Shown: in pieces, positions 9,043-17,361 of the stretch | Layout of the letters: every line of letters starts with the position of its first letter | Numbering within the stretch: position 1 is the first letter of the stretch | Source of the DNA: an uncultured Candidatus Poseidoniales archaeon | Lineage (GTDB): Archaea > Thermoplasmatota > Poseidoniia > Poseidoniales > Poseidoniaceae | Assembly: GCA_905182635.1 (NCBI GenBank) | Contig: CAJJCM010000070.1 | Span: 1 to 35,412 of the forward strand | Direction of reading: 5' to 3' | DNA length: 35,412 nucleotides | Position numbers and translations under genes: made by a program | Notes under the pieces: model-generated | Seen by the model: the letters and a program-made list of their open reading frames with translations, nothing else | Database searches by the model: none | Told to the model about the DNA's origin: nothing

Positions 9043-10941
9043 ATGACGCAGACTTGGGTCGTTGATTCAAATTGCTTTATCCATCTTGGCTCGATGGCGC
9101 CTGATACTTTTGTCAAGGACATAACCAAGGTCCTCAAGAAAAAGAGCCAGATGCTTTTTGTTACGCCTGGTGTTCATGATGAAATTCGAAATGTCCGTTT
9201 CCAAAAATGGTCCAAAAAGCCGAAAGTATTGGATGAATTTGCCTCCCTCTTGACCACCATCGCCATTGACGATGGACAAATTCGAGGTCTTGCTCGAATG
9301 ATTGGTGAGAAGGCCTCACCGCAAGATGTCGACCTCTCTTTGATGGTACTTGCATCACAACTTCAACGGGAAGGTCGAGAAGTGATTTTAGTAACCGATG
9401 ATTTCAAAATGACGACATCTGGCGAAAAAGCGAATCTTGGCTATACGACCTGCCCTCCTTCTACTTTCATTCAGCGCCTCTCTGCACAAAGTCCTTCGAA
9501 AAATAAAGGTCGAATGAAAAGTCTTTCACGGCGTGTGAGGGCCGCTGAGATGCGTTATGCCATCAGTCGAGTTCATCAATATGATATTCAGGCAAAATTA
9601 ACTTGGATGGTCGATTCATTGATTGAAGACCGTCCACAATCACAGAAAGCAACATCAGACGATGCTTCTGAAGTGAACCTCAAACGTGCCTTACAACGAA
9701 CATTGGCAGGTGAACAGATCAAGGGAAACCATTTGAAAAAGTTGGGTGATTTACCACAGATTTGCCAACCGATTCTCTCACTCGATACCCATCTCTCTCA
9801 ACTCACTTCGACCAATTCTTCCGAGCATCTTCGTGAAGTCTATGAGGAAACTCTCCTCTTACTCAGCGAGGTATTGGAATCTATCGGCCTTGATTTGGCT
9901 CCACTGGATGAGTCTTCTGCCGAACTTGCCAACAGTGCGCTCAGTGGATATTTGTATCGTACAGAGACCGCTTTGGGTTTGATGGCGAAAATGTCTGGAC
10001 GACGTGAAACTGCGCGATTACATCTTTCCCGAGCGCTTCAATCAGCCACCCTCATCGACGACTCATTTGCCGAGATGCATGCAGTCTACCAACTCGGACT
10101 TCTTGCAATTGCTTCAGAGAAATGGAAACGTTCTGCTCGATTATTTGAGACTGCAGACCGACAAGCACAATTGATTTCAGCACCGAGATTACCTTATCTT
10201 GTATGTGCTGGGATTTCACGACATCTCCTCGATGAGGCACACGCTGCCGAGCAACATATTCAGCGTGCAAAGGCTCTTGTTTCGAATGATAAAAAACAAG
10301 CATCAGTTCACTTGATGAACCTCGGTGAATCCTTGTTGGCCATCGACCAGCCCGGTTTGGCTTTGGAAGTTCTCGATGAAGCAATGGAATGTACGTTGCA
10401 AATCGGTTCTCAAGAACAACTTGAGATACTCTCCGAACACATCTTGATGGCGAATGCTGCAATGACACATACCGACATGCTTCAGCATGAAGGATTGCGA
10501 ACTCTGCTGGATGGGTTGAATCATTTAAATGAAGAAGAGACTGAAGAATACGCAAAGAAAATGAAGACGATTGAGTGGCGCGTCAATGAGCATAATAAGC
10601 CCTTTGAGGATACTTGGAAAGTCTGGCAACCTTCGAGTAAACTGATTCCAGAAGCGGCTACACTCCGCGTTGTGCGTGCCGAAGTTGATGAAAACCAAGA
10701 CACACTGGTTGTTGTCCATCATCCTGAACTTGGCTCAATCGGCCTGTGGCTGCCAGAGGGTGAATGGAACGTATCTTCGGGCCATTTACTCTCATTTGCT
10801 CACACCCGAGTCAAACTCGCTCAGCCAACCGTTGAACTCCAAGAAAAGCACAGTATCCGTGGGATTGTCGCTGTTGAAGACACATCACAACTGATGTTCA
10901 ATGCGCCATCAGATGACTTTATCCTTGAGACTGAGGGTTAA
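9043..10941 (+). CDS. PIN-domain protein with TPR-like helical region and C-terminal beta domain
   Basis: From the preferred ATG at 9043 the product has 632 residues. Residues 1-145 form a PIN nuclease domain with a full acidic set: Asp8 in WVVDSN, Glu47 in PGVHDEIRN, Asp95/Asp97 in SPQDVDLSL, and Asp119/Asp120 in LVTDDFKM. Residues about 230-510 are helical repeats of TPR character (alternating A/L/G/Y positions, for example MHAVYQLGLLAIASEKWKRSARLFETA). Residues about 540-632 look beta-rich. It is probably an RNA-cleaving enzyme with a protein-binding scaffold. Unlike VapC toxins there is no antitoxin gene beside it. An upstream in-frame start at 8980 would overlap the previous gene and is less likely. 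Confidence 0.8.
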   Translation: MTQTWVVDSNCFIHLGSMAPDTFVKDITKVLKKKSQMLFVTPGVHDEIRNVRFQKWSKKPKVLDEFASLLTTIAIDDGQIRGLARMIGEKASPQDVDLSLMVLASQLQREGREVILVTDDFKMTTSGEKANLGYTTCPPSTFIQRLSAQSPSKNKGRMKSLSRRVRAAEMRYAISRVHQYDIQAKLTWMVDSLIEDRPQSQKATSDDASEVNLKRALQRTLAGEQIKGNHLKKLGDLPQICQPILSLDTHLSQLTSTNSSEHLREVYEETLLLLSEVLESIGLDLAPLDESSAELANSALSGYLYRTETALGLMAKMSGRRETARLHLSRALQSATLIDDSFAEMHAVYQLGLLAIASEKWKRSARLFETADRQAQLISAPRLPYLVCAGISRHLLDEAHAAEQHIQRAKALVSNDKKQASVHLMNLGESLLAIDQPGLALEVLDEAMECTLQIGSQEQLEILSEHILMANAAMTHTDMLQHEGLRTLLDGLNHLNEEETEEYAKKMKTIEWRVNEHNKPFEDTWKVWQPSSKLIPEAATLRVVRAEVDENQDTLVVVHHPELGSIGLWLPEGEWNVSSGHLLSFAHTRVKLAQPTVELQEKHSIRGIVAVEDTSQLMFNAPSDDFILETEG

Positions 10942-11753
10942 AAACCGCCGATGTCAGCCACATACTTCAAACCAACAACGACGATGACGAACAAGAATAT
11001 TTTCATCAATTGCTGTTCAGAAAGGTACTTCATGCCGTATTTAGCACCGCTTCGAGAACCAAGAAGCGTTAGGGCCATTAAAATGGAGATCAATACAATC
11101 TCTTTACCGAGTATGGAATACTGTTCAGAAGATAACGTCAAAAGATGAGCCAAGATTGCAACAGGTACTGCCACCATCATGAAATGGAGGCTTGTTCCAA
11201 TTGCCTTACGTGGCTCAAGGTGAGCAAACGTTCGTAACACTGGGACATAAATGATACCTGCTCCAATCGCCAAGACACTTGACAGCACACCGCCAATTCC
11301 TGCACCGATTTGCAAAGGTATCGATTGAATATCCTCATTGCTTTCATCACCTGAAGCGAGTTGAATGTTCGAATCGGACTTCATCTTCATTGCCGTTTTG
11401 TAAACCGCCCAAGTAATCATGGCAAGGCTCAACAGTTTGAAGACAAAATCCATCTTTTCACCGATGATGACAACAATCCCGACCCCAAGAACAGCACCTG
11501 GAATTGCACCTTTCAGCCCAATGTTGAGCGATACATCATCATAATGTTTTTCAGTTCTGTGAGCAAGGCCACTCCCCCAACTCACAACAGCCGTGAGTGA
11601 GAGAGATACGGCAAAGAGTGCGCCATTGATTTCCCAGCCTAAACCATAGTGAAGTAAAGGCACAAACAGCATTCCTCCACCCATGCCAATAGGTGCAAAC
11701 AAAAAGGCGACAACAAATATCCCCAGTGAAATGATAAGAGTTTCAACAATCAT
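10938..11753 (-). CDS. TauE/SafE family membrane permease
   Basis: The 271-residue protein is almost wholly hydrophobic with about eight transmembrane helices arranged as two repeats. The first starts FLFAPIGMGGGMLFVPLLHYGLGW and the second IGAGIGGVLSSVLAIGAGIIYVPVL, the duplicated glycine-rich signature of the COG0730 sulfite/anion exporter family. Members move sulfite, sulfoacetate or other organic anions; the substrate here cannot be told. A short polar loop (about residues 126-145, SDSNIQLASGDESNED) separates the halves. The stop codon shares bases with that of the PIN-TPR gene (TTAA at 10938-10941). It is divergent from the LemA gene. Confidence 0.88.
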   Translation of the reverse strand: MIVETLIISLGIFVVAFLFAPIGMGGGMLFVPLLHYGLGWEINGALFAVSLSLTAVVSWGSGLAHRTEKHYDDVSLNIGLKGAIPGAVLGVGIVVIIGEKMDFVFKLLSLAMITWAVYKTAMKMKSDSNIQLASGDESNEDIQSIPLQIGAGIGGVLSSVLAIGAGIIYVPVLRTFAHLEPRKAIGTSLHFMMVAVPVAILAHLLTLSSEQYSILGKEIVLISILMALTLLGSRSGAKYGMKYLSEQQLMKIFLFVIVVVGLKYVADIGGF

Positions 11754-11894
11754 TCGAGTCCCCCAGCGTTCCTAATCTCTACTCATGTATGAATCAACCA
11801 TGCAGATATGGCAATGGCAGTCGTTCTTGCTTCAAGACCTTGCCTCCTCTCGGTGAGAGCGAACCAATGGTTTCAAAGCGTAGAGTTCTCACGA

Positions 11895-12476
11895 ATGGAC
11901 ATGGCTGATATTGCATTGATAGGTGGCATAATTGCTGGATTCTTTTTACTAATATTTATTGTATGGTTTTTCTCAACATGGAACCGCTTAGTTAATCTTG
12001 AAGAAAACATAAACAACTCATGGGCTCAAATCTCAGTTCTCTTGAAACAACGCTATGATATGATTCCGAACCTCGTCAACATTGTAAAGGGTATGGCAAA
12101 ACAAGAAATTCAATTTTTCGATAAATTATTCGAAGCCCGTGGTGCAGCAGCTGGTGCTTTGAAAAATGGAGATATTGCAGGGGTCGCTCGTGCAGAAAGT
12201 ACACTCTCTGCTATGATTCCTAAAATCAACATGGTTGCCGAGCAATACCCTGAACTCAAATCTGATGCTGGTTTCCTCAACATTCAAAATCAACTTGTTG
12301 CAATGGAAAACAGCATTGCAGACCGCCGAGAGTTTTACAATTCATCTGTGACTGCTTTTAACAAAACTATTCAAATGATCCCAACTGTATTTGTGGCGAA
12401 TATGAAAGGCTGTGAACGCCGTGACCTGTTCGAAATAACCGCAGAAGAACGTGAAAATGTCATCATCGAATTTTGA
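11895..12476 (+). CDS. LemA family protein
   Basis: The product (about 193 residues from ATG 11895; ATG 11901 is equally possible) has one N-terminal transmembrane helix. The LemA signature WNRLVNLEENINNSWAQISVLLKQRYDMIPNLVNIVKG follows, then long helices ending in an MIPTVFVANMKG-like segment. LemA proteins are membrane-anchored helical bundles of unclear role, in some species linked to phosphorylation or peptide presentation. The open frame reaches back to 11808, but the extra 29 residues do not resemble family members, so a later start is chosen. No TPM-domain (YgcG) partner gene, common in bacteria, is present next to it. Confidence 0.88.
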   Translation: MDMADIALIGGIIAGFFLLIFIVWFFSTWNRLVNLEENINNSWAQISVLLKQRYDMIPNLVNIVKGMAKQEIQFFDKLFEARGAAAGALKNGDIAGVARAESTLSAMIPKINMVAEQYPELKSDAGFLNIQNQLVAMENSIADRREFYNSSVTAFNKTIQMIPTVFVANMKGCERRDLFEITAEERENVIIEF

Positions 12477-12544
12477 GTTGTTAAACATCGCATCTCAAGC
12501 GTACCTTCAAACCGCAAGAGGAGAAAGAGTGGACTGGTGGAGTT

Positions 12545-13945
12545 ATGTTTCTCATCATCGGATCTGGACAACTCGCCATACGGTTGAGTCAATGGTGTGC
12601 TGAACGACGTAGAAGTATCTTGATTGGACTCGCTGCTCATCTCCCCCTTGATGGCCCATTAGAGGGCTGCGAAATCATTGCGCTCCCAAGCCCAACTTTA
12701 CTCAACTCACTACCGCTGGATGCCCACAAGCCAACAGCAGTTCTTTTGCTCGACCCCGAAGCATTAGCAGATGTCGCTCCACTTGCTGCATTGCAAAACC
12801 GTTGGGCGAATATACCGATACTCACCACCTTGCCGCTGAAAGGCGATGGTGTCGATTTGATCAGTGTCGATGACGTTTCGTTTGCAGCCATGCAAGACCG
12901 CATTCGTTCCTGGGAACGAAAAGACGGTGCTGGGGTCGTGTTGCATTATCTTCAATCAATACCTCAAAAATCGAAGGTGGCCATATTTTGCCACGATAAC
13001 CCCGACCCTGATGCGTTGGGTGCTGGATTAGCGATGTATGAGTTGGTACAGCACATGGGCCTGGTTCCAGAATTATTGCATGGTGGACTCATTGAGCATC
13101 ACCAGAACCGGGCAATGGTCCGTCTGCTCGATATTCCAGTTCGGCGTCTGATTCTTGATTGGGAAGTTCAAGATGTTTTGCGAGATGCTGCGGTTGTCAT
13201 GACCGTCGATTTCCATCGCCCAGGAGCCAATAATATACTTCCAGATGATTGTGTACCTCATATTGTCCTTGACCATCACTCACTTGAAGAATCAGTTGCT
13301 GCAGATATCGCACTTGTTCTCCCTGAGTTTTCAGCCACCTCATCACTTGTCGCAAGTATCCTGATGAGCCTCAATCATCCGATTACTGCTCGTGTCGCTA
13401 CTGCACTCGCCTTTGGTATACGAACTGACACACTCGGGTTTACTCGTAATTTCAATCCAGTTGACATTCGGGCTTTGTCATGGCTCAATGCCTTCGTCGA
13501 TAAGGACTTACTCCGTTCTATAGAAGAACCGCCACGGTCCCAAGAAACACTCGAATCCTTTGCAGAAGCATTGGGTTCTCGTTCATTGTTTGATTCAACA
13601 CTGCTGGCACCATTGTCATCGATGCCCAACAGAGATTCGTTGGCCCAAATTGCAGATTTCCTCCTTCCGACTGAAGGAATTGATACGGTCATCGTCTTTG
13701 GTCCACGGCGTGGGAAAGTCATTCTCTCTGCTCGTACGACCAATGAATCTCTCCATCTTGGACGGGTCTTTTCCGAAAAATGGGACGGCGGTTTATCCGG
13801 TGGACATAAAGCGTTAGCAGGTGGCCAAATACCATTCAATATCCTTCTTTCTACCGTTCCTGACGACCCTGATGAGGCTGCGATTCAGGCTGTTGAAGCA
13901 ATGGGTTTAGAATTGAAAAAATTATTTCAAAGCGAGGTAGAATGA
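12545..13945 (+). CDS. TrkA-N-like/DHH/DHHA1 phosphoesterase
   Basis: The 466-residue protein has three parts. Residues 1-125 look like a Rossmann TrkA-N domain, starting MFLIIGSGQLAIRL with the glycine turn GSG at 6-8. Residues about 140-330 are the DHH phosphoesterase core, with HDNPDPDALGAG (150-161), VDFH (221-224) and DHH (243-245) as metal ligands, plus GIRTDTLGF (291-299). Residues about 340-466 are DHHA1, with GGHKALAGG (419-427). The core resembles NrnA/RecJ-type enzymes that cut short RNA, pAp or cyclic dinucleotides; the Rossmann fusion is an archaeal architecture that may sense a nucleotide. Start ATG 12545 follows GGTGGAG. The 3' end overlaps the TraB gene. Confidence 0.9.
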   Translation: MFLIIGSGQLAIRLSQWCAERRRSILIGLAAHLPLDGPLEGCEIIALPSPTLLNSLPLDAHKPTAVLLLDPEALADVAPLAALQNRWANIPILTTLPLKGDGVDLISVDDVSFAAMQDRIRSWERKDGAGVVLHYLQSIPQKSKVAIFCHDNPDPDALGAGLAMYELVQHMGLVPELLHGGLIEHHQNRAMVRLLDIPVRRLILDWEVQDVLRDAAVVMTVDFHRPGANNILPDDCVPHIVLDHHSLEESVAADIALVLPEFSATSSLVASILMSLNHPITARVATALAFGIRTDTLGFTRNFNPVDIRALSWLNAFVDKDLLRSIEEPPRSQETLESFAEALGSRSLFDSTLLAPLSSMPNRDSLAQIADFLLPTEGIDTVIVFGPRRGKVILSARTTNESLHLGRVFSEKWDGGLSGGHKALAGGQIPFNILLSTVPDDPDEAAIQAVEAMGLELKKLFQSEVE

Positions 13946-15108
13946 TGGCTGAAACTCCCATTGTCGATATCTCTCCAACGCTTCGAATCCTTGGAACTGC
14001 TCATGTGTCGACTGCAAGTGTCGTTGCAGTTCGTGAACAGATCAAGACCTATCAGCCGGATATTGTTGCAGTTGAGTTATGTGCTTCACGTCATGAAGCA
14101 CTCACCAGTAATCGTCGTCTGGACAAAGAGGGATTGCTCAAAGTAGTCAAAGAAGGTAAAGCACCTCTGGTTCTTCTTCAATCATTGTTGGCTGCAGAAC
14201 AACGAAAGATGGGGCTTGATGAAGGCGAGCAACCTGGGGCCGAACTGCTTGTTGCTGTTCAAGAGGCTGAAGCAGCAAACCTTGAGGTCGCGCTGATTGA
14301 CCGTGATATCCAAACGACATTACGTCGAGCATGGAAGAAAATGCGATTCCGAGAGAAATTCAGAATACTTCGGTCTTTATTGGGCGATGATAAAGACGAT
14401 GATGAAAGTCCAGAACTGAATGAATTACTTGAAAACCAAGATTTGTTGACTTCATTAATGGAAGAGTTACGAACGTTCTCACCTGGGGCAGGCATTGTTT
14501 TAATTGATGAAAGGGATGCTTTTCTCGCGGGTAAAATCTCTTCTCTTCAACCATCGGATAAGAAGATTTTAGCGGTCGTTGGCGCCGGTCACCTGAAAGG
14601 CATTGAACAGCATTTGACCAACGGTACAGTTCCGGACAAAGAGGGTTTGCACCAACTTGAACATCTTCCAGTACGGAGTCGTTTTTCCAAAAGTATTCCG
14701 TGGTTAATACCTCTCTTTGTAATGAGTTTGATGGTGTATTTCGTGGCGAAAGGAGATGGCGTAAATTTACTGGAAATGTTCACGGTGTGGACTGCAGCGA
14801 ATGCCGTCTTTGCAGCACTTGGATGTGCGCTTGCTCGTGGGCATCCTTTGGCGATCCTCACTGCTGCCGCCGCTTCGCCAATCACTTCATTGAATCCAAC
14901 ACTTGCGGCAGGTTGGTTTGCTGGTTACGTCCAACTGAAGATGAGGGAGCCAACGGCTGAAGATTTGCAACAATTCCTCAAACTCGAAAGTTTGGGTTCC
15001 TTTTGGAGCAACAAAGCCGGAAGAGTTTTGCTGGTCACTTCTCTTTCCAATCTCGGTAGTATGGCAGGAGCTTGGTTTGCTGCTGCTGGATTATTGGGTA
15101 GCCTTTGA
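13942..15108 (+). CDS. TraB/PrgY-family membrane protein
   Basis: The 388-residue protein opens with the TraB signature LRILGTAHVSTASV and DIVAVELCASRHEAL, followed by a long helical region with VLIDERDAFLAGKI and AVVGAGHLKGIEQHL. Four or so transmembrane helices occupy the C-terminal third (about 250-388). The family includes the enterococcal PrgY/TraB pheromone-shutdown proteins and eukaryotic TRABD; the fold is related to erythromycin esterase-like/TIKI proteases, and conserved Gx2H and Glu residues are present. The substrate is unknown. The first ATG overlaps the DHH gene stop by four bases, with GAGGT just upstream, so the two genes are very likely translationally coupled. Confidence 0.9.
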   Translation: MMAETPIVDISPTLRILGTAHVSTASVVAVREQIKTYQPDIVAVELCASRHEALTSNRRLDKEGLLKVVKEGKAPLVLLQSLLAAEQRKMGLDEGEQPGAELLVAVQEAEAANLEVALIDRDIQTTLRRAWKKMRFREKFRILRSLLGDDKDDDESPELNELLENQDLLTSLMEELRTFSPGAGIVLIDERDAFLAGKISSLQPSDKKILAVVGAGHLKGIEQHLTNGTVPDKEGLHQLEHLPVRSRFSKSIPWLIPLFVMSLMVYFVAKGDGVNLLEMFTVWTAANAVFAALGCALARGHPLAILTAAAASPITSLNPTLAAGWFAGYVQLKMREPTAEDLQQFLKLESLGSFWSNKAGRVLLVTSLSNLGSMAGAWFAAAGLLGSL

Positions 15109-15110
15109 GT

Positions 15111-15977
15111 TTAGTCAATTGCATTGAGGACATTGAACACATCGATGTGCTCTTGGACATCATGAACTCGTACAACATCAATGCGCTCAAAGTGGGCCAA
15201 CGATGCAATGGCGAGCGTGCCACTCAATCGTTCAGAGGGTTCTGAGTGGCCGGTTAATTGTCCAATGATGGACTTGCGAGATACGCCCCAGAGCACAGCA
15301 AATCCTTCGATGCCACGAAATAATTCATGGCGTTGCAAGAGTTCGATGTTGTGGTCAAGTGTCTTGCCAAAGCCGATACCTGGGTCTAGTATGATGTACT
15401 CGGCAGGATGGCCTGCTGCAACCAATCCTCGTGCAGTTTCGAGTAATTGCGAACTGACTTCTTTTGCGCAATCCTCGTATGTTGGTTGAATTTGCATCGT
15501 TTGAGGTGTGCCTTGCATATGCATGATACAAACGCCGCAACCACTGTCAAGAACAATTTTGACCATTTCAGGATCACGTAATCCCGATACATCATTGATT
15601 AAATCTGCTCCAGCATCAAGTGCTGCTTGGGCAACTTGAGGTCTACGGGTATCAATGGAAATTAAATTCTCAGAATTTGCTGCTCGAAGTGCCTCGATGA
15701 CGGGAATGACACGCTCTAATTCTTCTTCAACCGATACAGGATCTGCATTTGGGCGAGTCGACTCGCCTCCAACATCTACCCATGTGGCTCCCAGTTCCCA
15801 CATACCTAAACCTGCTTGGACCGCAGATTCAAGTGTAGTTTTTCGACTTTCTTCATGGAATGAGTCCGGTGTGACATTAAGTATTCCCATCACATGACAT
15901 GAGTTCGTTTCATCTCGATGTAAACCTGTAGAAATACGGTTCCGGTGAACAACCCGAGGTCGGAAGTCATCGCCCAT
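15111..15977 (-). CDS. folP: Dihydropteroate synthase
   Basis: Condenses 6-hydroxymethyl-7,8-dihydropterin pyrophosphate with p-aminobenzoate to form dihydropteroate. The 288-residue product shows the hallmark series: MGILNVTPDSF, DVGGESTRP, ISIDTRR, LINDVSGL, IMHMQGTPQTMQ, ILDPGIGFGKT, LWGVSRKS and a final RVHDV. All match single-domain DHPS. With folB and a pterin carbinolamine dehydratase elsewhere in the window it points to a bacterial-type folate pathway rather than tetrahydromethanopterin. The gene converges with the TraB gene (two bases between stops) and diverges from the membrane protein at 16023. Confidence 0.96.
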   Translation of the reverse strand: MGDDFRPRVVHRNRISTGLHRDETNSCHVMGILNVTPDSFHEESRKTTLESAVQAGLGMWELGATWVDVGGESTRPNADPVSVEEELERVIPVIEALRAANSENLISIDTRRPQVAQAALDAGADLINDVSGLRDPEMVKIVLDSGCGVCIMHMQGTPQTMQIQPTYEDCAKEVSSQLLETARGLVAAGHPAEYIILDPGIGFGKTLDHNIELLQRHELFRGIEGFAVLWGVSRKSIIGQLTGHSEPSERLSGTLAIASLAHFERIDVVRVHDVQEHIDVFNVLNAID

Positions 15978-16022
15978 GAACCCTGCGAGTTCGGCAGATT
16001 TGATAAGATGTGAGTGTCAAGC

Positions 16023-16670
16023 ATGGGCATGTCCGGTGATACTATGGAGAATTCTTTAGAGGAATTCGGGCAAGATGAAGAGAGGTTCGGTCCCCGTGGC
16101 CCGAGTGAACACCGACGAGAACTGGCAGACCGATTGATTCGTCGCCTCAATGTAAAAGAGCACAATGCAATCTTCGAAATGATTTCTGCAAAGGCTTACT
16201 ACGGCGGTATTTTAATTATGATACTGGTCTTCTTTTATTGGATTTTCATCCATTCTGCCAGCGATAACCCCGAACTTGGAGTTTCGATTTTAATGCAATT
16301 AAGTTTTGCAGATGTTGCTATTGCTGTTATGGTATTCGGGCTCTTTTCTGCTTTCTTTAGAGATTACAGCAGAGAATTAGGTCAACTGCTGCCTTCGCTC
16401 ATCTCTGGAGGAATGATTATCGTATGTGGATTTTATTTCATCGAACCATTGGTCTATGGTTTTGTTTCAAACGAACTTGAAATTCAAACGGCTCTTTGGC
16501 GTAGTCTTCGGCTGGGCTTCCTTTGGGGTGGTGTGACGTTTTGCGCACATTTCCTCGTTGATGCATCACTTCTACTGTGGTTGAAACAGTTCTGCGCCAA
16601 TCACGACATCGATATCTCACCCGAGGCTGAAGAACACATACCAGACCCTCCTGTAGAATCAATCGCTTGA
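16023..16670 (+). CDS. Four-helix membrane protein of unknown function
   Basis: I do not recognise a family. From the ATG at 16023 the product has 215 residues; a GTG at 16014 is in frame and possible. The N-terminal 55 residues are charged and probably cytoplasmic. Four hydrophobic segments follow at about 60-77, 88-111, 122-142 and 163-186. The C-terminal tail is acidic (ISPEAEEHIPDPPVES). It starts close to the start of folP on the other strand, so the two share a short divergent promoter region, and lies 40 bases upstream of trm56. Confidence 0.75.
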   Translation: MGMSGDTMENSLEEFGQDEERFGPRGPSEHRRELADRLIRRLNVKEHNAIFEMISAKAYYGGILIMILVFFYWIFIHSASDNPELGVSILMQLSFADVAIAVMVFGLFSAFFRDYSRELGQLLPSLISGGMIIVCGFYFIEPLVYGFVSNELEIQTALWRSLRLGFLWGGVTFCAHFLVDASLLLWLKQFCANHDIDISPEAEEHIPDPPVESIA

Positions 16671-16710
16671 CGACTGCACCTTTCTTGTAGGATTGGCAAC
16701 TCGAAGCATC

Positions 16711-17280
16711 ATGACAGGTGAACGTGTCGATGTTCTACGACTGGGCTATCGCCTTGGTCGAGACCCCCGAATCACCACACACCTTGCTTTGGTTGGGCGT
16801 GCTCTTGGTGCCAACCGTTTTCTTTTAGCAGGCGATAAAGATCCAAAGATGTTTGAAAACCTCGATTCAGTAGCAAGTCGCTTCGGTGGTGGAATGGATT
16901 GTGAGCACATCAAAAGCCCTATGCGTTGGCTTAGACGCTTTGTTGAGGAAGATGCTGGTGATGGAATGCCAGGTGTAGCTGTTCATTTGACCATGTATGG
17001 GGAACCGTTCCGTGAAGCAATCCCTCGTATTCGACGAGATCGTCCAATGGTGATTGTCGTAGGTGGTGCCAAAGTACCTGGTGATGTTTACAAATACAGT
17101 CAATACAACATCGCTGTGGGCAATCAACCTCATTCCGAAGTCGCCGCATTGGCTTTGTTTTTAGACGCCTGGTATGGCGAGGCTGGAAGTAACCGAACCT
17201 TCGATGACGCTCGGCTCATTATCGAGCCATCGGCGAACGGAAAGAGCGTTCGGGATTTAGACCGTGAAGAAGAAGAGTGA
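16711..17280 (+). CDS. tRNA (cytidine-56-2'-O)-methyltransferase (aTrm56)
   Basis: Archaea-specific SPOUT-class enzyme that 2'-O-methylates C56 in the T-loop of tRNAs using S-adenosylmethionine. The product (about 189 residues) shows VDVLRLGYRLGRDPRITTHLALVGRALGA at the start, GVAVHLTMYGEPF in the middle, and the strongly conserved VVGGAKVPGDVYKYSQYNIAVGNQPHSEVAALALFLD block. That block forms the SAM-binding knot. Length fits the family. The open frame extends to a TTG at 16693, but ATG 16711 is the natural start. The acidic tail (DLDREEEE) is a minor oddity. Confidence 0.95.
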   Translation: MTGERVDVLRLGYRLGRDPRITTHLALVGRALGANRFLLAGDKDPKMFENLDSVASRFGGGMDCEHIKSPMRWLRRFVEEDAGDGMPGVAVHLTMYGEPFREAIPRIRRDRPMVIVVGGAKVPGDVYKYSQYNIAVGNQPHSEVAALALFLDAWYGEAGSNRTFDDARLIIEPSANGKSVRDLDREEEE

Positions 17281-17310
17281 TTACATACTTACTTGTGGTC
17301 TTGCGCTTGA

Positions 17311-17326
17311 TTTTATTTTTCTTTTC
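17311..17326 (+). terminator. T-rich tract between trm56 and carA
   Basis: A run of about 13 T residues in 16 bases lies 30 bases after the trm56 stop and 35-90 bases before the possible carA starts. Oligo-T alone can end archaeal transcripts, so it may terminate the trm56 unit. The same T/A-rich patch (TTTTATTTTT) could instead serve as a TATA element for carAB; the sequence cannot decide. Confidence 0.4.
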
Positions 17327-17361
17327 CACTTCACTGTACCCGTTATTTCCGCACCTGCTTG

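Noticed and set aside
9043-9480. VapC toxin of a toxin-antitoxin pair
   Set aside because: The PIN domain is part of a 632-residue protein and no small antitoxin gene lies next to it.
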